Assembly (NCBI GenBank): GCA_964423345.1
Contig: CAYREV010000018.1
Location: 1 to 57,539, forward strand
Direction of reading: 5' to 3'
DNA length: 57,539 nucleotides
Source of the DNA: CAYREV01 sp964423345
GTDB taxonomy: Bacteria; Bacteroidota; Rhodothermia; Balneolales; Balneolaceae
The notes beneath the pieces are model-generated. The model saw only the letters and a list, made by a program, of their open reading frames with translations, was not told where the DNA came from and did no database searches. Of this stretch, positions 53,384-57,539 are shown in pieces. The first letter of the stretch is position 1, and every line of letters begins with the position of its first letter. The position numbers were made by a program, and so were the translations under genes.

Positions 53384-54955
53384 TTGGAATTAAGGCCGAT
53401 ATCCGTGGGTTTCAGCACGCTTGATTTTATTGTCATCGTCGTCTACCTGGCCGGGGTAGCCTACCTGGGGATCCGGATGGCGGGCCGGCAAACGTCCATA
53501 TCCGATTACTTTTTAGGAGGGCATGAACTTCCCTGGTGGGCGGTACTTTTTTCTGTCGTGGCCACCGAGACAAGCACCCTTACCTTTATCAGCATCCCGG
53601 CCGTGGCCTACGGTGGGAATCTTACTTTTCTGCAGATAACCTTCGGCTATATAGTGGGCCGCATCCTGGTAAGCATCTACTTCCTGCCCGAATACTACCG
53701 GGGGAACCTCTCCACGGCCTACCAGTTCCTGGAAAAGCGTTTTGGGGGAGTGATGCGCAATACGGCCAGCACCACCTTTATGATTACCCGGCTGCTTGCC
53801 GACGGCGTACGGCTTTTTGCCACCGCCATACCCCTGGCCATCATCCTTCGGCTCGGCGGGGCCTTTACCGGATGGGGCGATCTTGAGATCTACCTGCTGG
53901 CCATAACGGCCATCTCCCTCATCACCCTGATATATACCCTCATAGGGGGAATCAAGGCGGTCGTCTGGATGGATGTCATGCAGATGGGGATCTACATCGG
54001 GGGCGCCCTGCTGGCCGCCGGTATCATGATCGGCGATCTTCCCGGCGGCTTGGCCGGGGCCTTCGATATGGCCGGGGAGACGGGCAAGCTGAAACTGATT
54101 GATTTCGGTTTCGACCTGGGCTTCGCCGAGTTTATTGCCCGGCCCTATACCTTCTTTACGGCCTTGATTGGGGGTGCCGTCTTTTCCGTGGCCTCCCACG
54201 GTACCGATCACCTGATCGTCCAGCGGCTGCTGACCACCAGGGACCTTAAAAACAGCCAGAAAGCGCTGGTGTGGAGCGGTGTTGTGGTGGCCTTCCAGTT
54301 TGCCCTCTTTTTGGGCATCGGCCTGCTGCTGTTCGGTTTTTACAATGCCCGGGAGCCGGTAGAGCTGGGCCTGGCGACCACCGACGAGATATTTGCCAAA
54401 TTTATCGTGGAACAGCTCCCGGTGGGGTTGTCGGGGCTGATTGTCGCCTCTCTCTTTGCGGCGGCGATGAGCAGCCTCAGCTCCTCGCTGAACTCCCTGG
54501 CATCGGCAACCACACTGGATCTGTACAAGCCCTATTTCGGCAAAGAGAACAGCCGGGAGGAGGACCTGAAGGTATCCCGCAGGATCACCCTGGTTTGGGC
54601 GATCATACTGACCGCCTCTGCATTTGTCTTTGCTATCCTGCAGCTTCAGCAGGGAGAGCGTCCCGCGGTGGTGGAACTGGGGCTCGGCATCGCGTCCTAT
54701 ACCTATGGGGGGCTGCTGGGGGCTTTCGTTCTGGGGCGATGGTTTAACCGGCCGGACAGCAAGGATGCCCTGATCGGCTTTTTTACAGGGCTGGTATCGC
54801 TGCTTTTTATGGTCAAGGGGCCCATTCAGGAGCTGCTTCCCGGCGACGGCCTGGAGATTGCCTGGCCATTATATACGGTGGTGGGAAGCCTTATCGTGGT
54901 TATTGTGGGAAATGTATCTGCTGCGGTAAGGCGTGGAAAGCAGGAACTTCGATAA
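53384..54955 (+). CDS. Sodium:solute symporter
   Basis: A 523-residue membrane protein of the SSS family with about 13 hydrophobic segments. Features: FSTLDFIVIVVYLAGVAYLGI in the first helix, SISDYFLGGHELPWWAV, ATETSTLTFISIPAVAYGGNL, and GGAVFSVASHGTDHLIVQRLL, then AAAMSSLSSSLNSLASATTLDLYKP, the last being the SSS signature near helix 8. It takes up an organic solute with Na+. Substrate unknown. The start is uncertain: TTG at 53384 gives the longest frame; GTG at 53405 gives a start more like the family. It is convergent with metH. Confidence 0.88.
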   Translation: MELRPISVGFSTLDFIVIVVYLAGVAYLGIRMAGRQTSISDYFLGGHELPWWAVLFSVVATETSTLTFISIPAVAYGGNLTFLQITFGYIVGRILVSIYFLPEYYRGNLSTAYQFLEKRFGGVMRNTASTTFMITRLLADGVRLFATAIPLAIILRLGGAFTGWGDLEIYLLAITAISLITLIYTLIGGIKAVVWMDVMQMGIYIGGALLAAGIMIGDLPGGLAGAFDMAGETGKLKLIDFGFDLGFAEFIARPYTFFTALIGGAVFSVASHGTDHLIVQRLLTTRDLKNSQKALVWSGVVVAFQFALFLGIGLLLFGFYNAREPVELGLATTDEIFAKFIVEQLPVGLSGLIVASLFAAAMSSLSSSLNSLASATTLDLYKPYFGKENSREEDLKVSRRITLVWAIILTASAFVFAILQLQQGERPAVVELGLGIASYTYGGLLGAFVLGRWFNRPDSKDALIGFFTGLVSLLFMVKGPIQELLPGDGLEIAWPLYTVVGSLIVVIVGNVSAAVRRGKQELR

Positions 54956-55055
54956 AAGACGGACGGCTGAAATAGAGTAGTTCTACACCTAAAGGTTTAC
55001 ATATTGTTTTATCGATGGCATCACTTTCTGTCTTCTGCCAACTACTGCTTTTAAA

Positions 55056-57539
55056 CTAATAGTTCAGGTTGGGGGCCAGCCAGCGTTCCACCTCTTTTAT
55101 CTCCATCCCTTTCCGCCGGGCGTAATCCTCTATCTGGTCCTTCCCCAGCTTACCCACGTTGAAGTATTCCGAACGGGGGTGGGCAAAGTAGAGCCCGCTT
55201 ACCGATGCAGCCGGGTGCATGGCGTAATGGTCGGTTAATTCAATACCGGTGGTGGACTCCACATCCAGCAGGTCAAATAGGATCCGTTTTTCGGTGTGGT
55301 CGGGTTGTGCGGGGTATCCGGGAGCGGGACGGATGCCGGTGTATCGTTCCCTTATCAGCTGCTTGTTGTTAAAATGTTCATCCGGAGCGTAGCCCCAATA
55401 CTGTTTGCGCACCTTTTCATGAAGGAGTTCGGTAAAAGCCTCTGCCAGCCGGTCGGCCAGCGCCTTGGTCAGTATGGCATTGTAATCGTCGTTGTCCTCT
55501 TCAAATTTCCTGACCAGCTCGGGAGCCCCTATACCCGCGGTCACGGCAAAGCCCCCCATATAGTCGGCCAGGCCGGTTTCGGCAGGGGCCACGTAGTCGG
55601 CCAGCGCCTTGTTGGGCTGTCCTCTTCGTTTTTGGGCTTGCTGCCGGAGGGTATGGAAGGTGGCGAGCACCTCCTCCCGGCTTTCGCCGGTATAAATTTC
55701 AATGTCGTCACCGACGGCATTGGCCGGGTACAGGCCGATAACGGCGCGGGCACGCAGCAGCTGCTCCTTGACGATCTTGTCCAGAAGACGGTTGGCGTCT
55801 TCATAAAGCGCGCGCGCCTCCTCCCCGTATTTATCATCTTCCAGCACCTCGGGAAATTTGCCTTTCATCTCCCAGGCAATGAAAAAAGGTCCCCAGTCAA
55901 TATAATGCCTGATCTCCTCCAGCGGGTAATCTTCAAAAACCTGCCGCCCGAGCTCTTTGGGTTCTGTAATGTCGGTCTCCTTCCAGTTGATGTCGGTGCT
56001 GTTTTCGCGGGCCTCCTCAAGGGAAAGATAATTTTTCGAACGGGACCGGCCCTCGTGCTGCTTGCGCAACCGCCGGTACTCCTCTTTTTTCTCCTCGACG
56101 AAAGAATCCTTCAGGGTTTTGGATACCAGGTTGCTGGTAACCGAGACGCTGCGGGAAGCATCCAGCACATGTATCACCGGTTGATTGTACATCGGCTCTA
56201 TCTTGACCGCCGTATGCATGCGCGAGGTGGTGGCGCCACCGATAAGCAGGGGCTGGGTAAACTCCTCGCGTTTCAGTTCCTTGGCTACATGTACCATCTC
56301 GTCCAGGGAAGGCGTTATAAGTCCGCTGAGGCCGATAATATCCACCTTGTTGGATTGCGCCTCCCTCATAATCTTGTCGGCCGGCACCATGACGCCCAGG
56401 TCGATGACGTCGAAGTTGTTGCAGCGAAGGACTACCGATACGATGTTTTTGCCGATGTCGTGGACATCCCCCTTGACGGTTGCCAGAAGCACCTTGGCCT
56501 TGGGTTCGCTGTTTTGGTTTTTCTCTTTCTCCTTCTCGATAAAGGGGACAAGGTGGGCCACTCCCTTTTTCATGACGCGGGCACTCTTGACCACCTGCGG
56601 CAGGAACATTTTGCCGGAGCCGAACAGATCGCCGACCACATTCATGCCGTCCATCATGGGTCCCTCGATAACCTCTATAGGGTGATCATACTGTTGGCGG
56701 GCTACCTCCACATCGTCCACAATATGGTCGACGATGCCCTTGACCAGTGCGTGCCGGATGCGCTCCTCAACCGGTTTCTCCCGCCACTCCTCCTGTTTTT
56801 TAACGGTATCGGAGTCATCCTCCTTGATCTTTTCCGCATAGTCTACGAGGCGTTCGGTGGCGTCGTCGCGCCGGTTGAGCAGTACGTCTTCCACCAGCTC
56901 CTTCAGTTCGCCGGGAATTTCCTCATACACCTCGAGCTGGCCGGCATTCACGATGCCCATGTCCATGCCCGAGTCGATGGCGTGATACAGGAAAGCCGAA
57001 TGCATGGCTTCCCGGACCTTATTGTTGCCCCGGAAGGAGAAGGAGATGTTGCTGACCCCTCCGCTGACTTTAGCCAGCGGGAGGTGGGTCTTGATCCAGC
57101 GGGTGGCCCGGAGGAAGTCGACCGCGTAGTTGTTATGGTCATCAATACCCGTGGCTACGGTCAGGATGTTGGGGTCGAGGATGATGTCTTGGGGCGGGAA
57201 GCCGACTTCATCGCGCAGTATGTGGTAGGCGCGGCCGCAGATTTCGATGCGGCGTTCGAAGCTGTCGGCCTGCCCCTCCTCATCAAAAGCCATGACTACA
57301 ACGGCGGCCCCGAAATTCAGTATCTCCCGGGCCTGCTCCCTGAAAGCCTCCTCTCCCTCTTTAAGGCTGATGGAGTTGACCACCCCCTTGCCCTGTATGG
57401 TCTTGAGCCCTGCCTTGATCACGCTCCATTTGGAGGAGTCAATCATGACGGGAACACGTGAGATGTCCGGCTCGGCAGCCATAAGCTGCAGGAAGTCGGT
57501 CATCACCTCTTCGGAGTCGAGCATGCCCTCGTCCATGTT
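55056..57539 (-). CDS. metH: Cobalamin-dependent methionine synthase (partial, N-terminus missing)
   Basis: About 827 residues of MetH; the gene runs off the right edge, so the homocysteine domain is missing. Seen in order: the methyltetrahydrofolate domain (VPVMIDSSKWSVIKAGL; DPNILTVATGIDDHN; VSGGVSNISFSFRGNNKVREAMH), the helical cobalamin cap (PMMDGMNVVGDLFG), the cobalamin site GDVHDIGKNIV with the cobalt-binding His, SGLITPSLDEMV and GGATTSRMHTAVKI, and the activation domain (RPAPGYPAQPDH, HPAASVSGLYFAH). It methylates homocysteine to methionine. A 721-codon frame on the opposite strand is a shadow. Confidence 0.97.
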   Translation of the reverse strand, partial: NMDEGMLDSEEVMTDFLQLMAAEPDISRVPVMIDSSKWSVIKAGLKTIQGKGVVNSISLKEGEEAFREQAREILNFGAAVVVMAFDEEGQADSFERRIEICGRAYHILRDEVGFPPQDIILDPNILTVATGIDDHNNYAVDFLRATRWIKTHLPLAKVSGGVSNISFSFRGNNKVREAMHSAFLYHAIDSGMDMGIVNAGQLEVYEEIPGELKELVEDVLLNRRDDATERLVDYAEKIKEDDSDTVKKQEEWREKPVEERIRHALVKGIVDHIVDDVEVARQQYDHPIEVIEGPMMDGMNVVGDLFGSGKMFLPQVVKSARVMKKGVAHLVPFIEKEKEKNQNSEPKAKVLLATVKGDVHDIGKNIVSVVLRCNNFDVIDLGVMVPADKIMREAQSNKVDIIGLSGLITPSLDEMVHVAKELKREEFTQPLLIGGATTSRMHTAVKIEPMYNQPVIHVLDASRSVSVTSNLVSKTLKDSFVEEKKEEYRRLRKQHEGRSRSKNYLSLEEARENSTDINWKETDITEPKELGRQVFEDYPLEEIRHYIDWGPFFIAWEMKGKFPEVLEDDKYGEEARALYEDANRLLDKIVKEQLLRARAVIGLYPANAVGDDIEIYTGESREEVLATFHTLRQQAQKRRGQPNKALADYVAPAETGLADYMGGFAVTAGIGAPELVRKFEEDNDDYNAILTKALADRLAEAFTELLHEKVRKQYWGYAPDEHFNNKQLIRERYTGIRPAPGYPAQPDHTEKRILFDLLDVESTTGIELTDHYAMHPAASVSGLYFAHPRSEYFNVGKLGKDQIEDYARRKGMEIKEVERWLAPNLNY

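Noticed and set aside
55296..57461. A 721-codon open frame on the strand opposite metH
   Set aside because: It lies wholly inside metH in an antisense frame, has no recognisable domain, and arises from the GC-rich codon pattern. The metH protein is unmistakable.

Overview
This window is a stretch of ordinary chromosome from a member of the Bacteroidota in the broad sense, most likely Balneolota (Balneolaceae-like). The clues are a SusC/SusD outer-membrane pair, a stand-alone gliding-type protein GldC, a DUF4342 protein, a pilin-like protein beginning MGQQQ, a C-terminal GldC/AhcY neighbourhood, many genes with weak or absent Shine-Dalgarno sequences, and a moderately high GC content. Several proteins carry acidic tails (ScpB, DUF4342, S8 protease), which would fit a salt-adapted organism. 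This assignment is inference from gene content; no rRNA or tRNA gene was seen. There is no prophage, insertion sequence, CRISPR array or integrase. One run of 100 Ns (7783-7882) is a scaffold gap.

Layout. 1-6321: a cut-off FAD-linked oxidase and L-2-hydroxyglutarate oxidase (minus), a TlpA-type lipoprotein, S-adenosylhomocysteinase and GldC (plus), then a Memo-like protein and endonuclease III (minus). 6488-10773: an MFS transporter, the gap, and a three-gene proton-translocating transhydrogenase operon (minus). 10989-15307: a pilin-like protein, thioredoxin reductase, DUF4342, a ComM/YifB AAA ATPase and an unlisted 28-residue membrane protein. 15385-24711: a plus-strand run of PriA, a GCS2 ligase fused to CBS domains, an aspartoacylase-type amidohydrolase, ScpB, RluB, an alpha/beta hydrolase and a TPR protein. 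24969-30261: SusC, SusD, terminator and a convergent unknown lipoprotein. 30635-36176: PanE, then a minus-strand run of NAD-type isocitrate dehydrogenase, zinc alcohol dehydrogenase, a beta-propeller protein, a Nudix hydrolase and an SDR. 36586-45249: DUF4168, Mpg glycosylase, YihY/BrkB, then MutS, a GntR regulator and a UPF1-like helicase, and MnmD. 45242-51214: a DUF4097 repeat protein, an M20 amidohydrolase, an FAD amino-acid oxidase type protein, a CoA pyrophosphatase and an S8 protease. 51361-57539: adenosine kinase, a SemiSWEET protein, RdgB, a sodium symporter and a 5'-cut MetH.

How genes work together. AhcY, adenosine kinase and MetH cover three steps of the activated methyl cycle, though at separate loci. 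DNA repair is well represented (Nth, Mpg, MutS, PriA, a SF1 helicase). The least ordinary items are the GCS2-CBS/aspartoacylase pair, which looks like a make-and-break system for an unknown gamma-glutamyl-type amide; the MutS-GntR-helicase run; an exact 18-residue (54-nt) GGHI repeat in the DUF4097 protein; the 28-residue membrane protein with a strong ribosome binding site; and several clean palindromes between divergent genes. I did not find a defence system, secondary-metabolite cluster or mobile system that would count as a wholly new large system.
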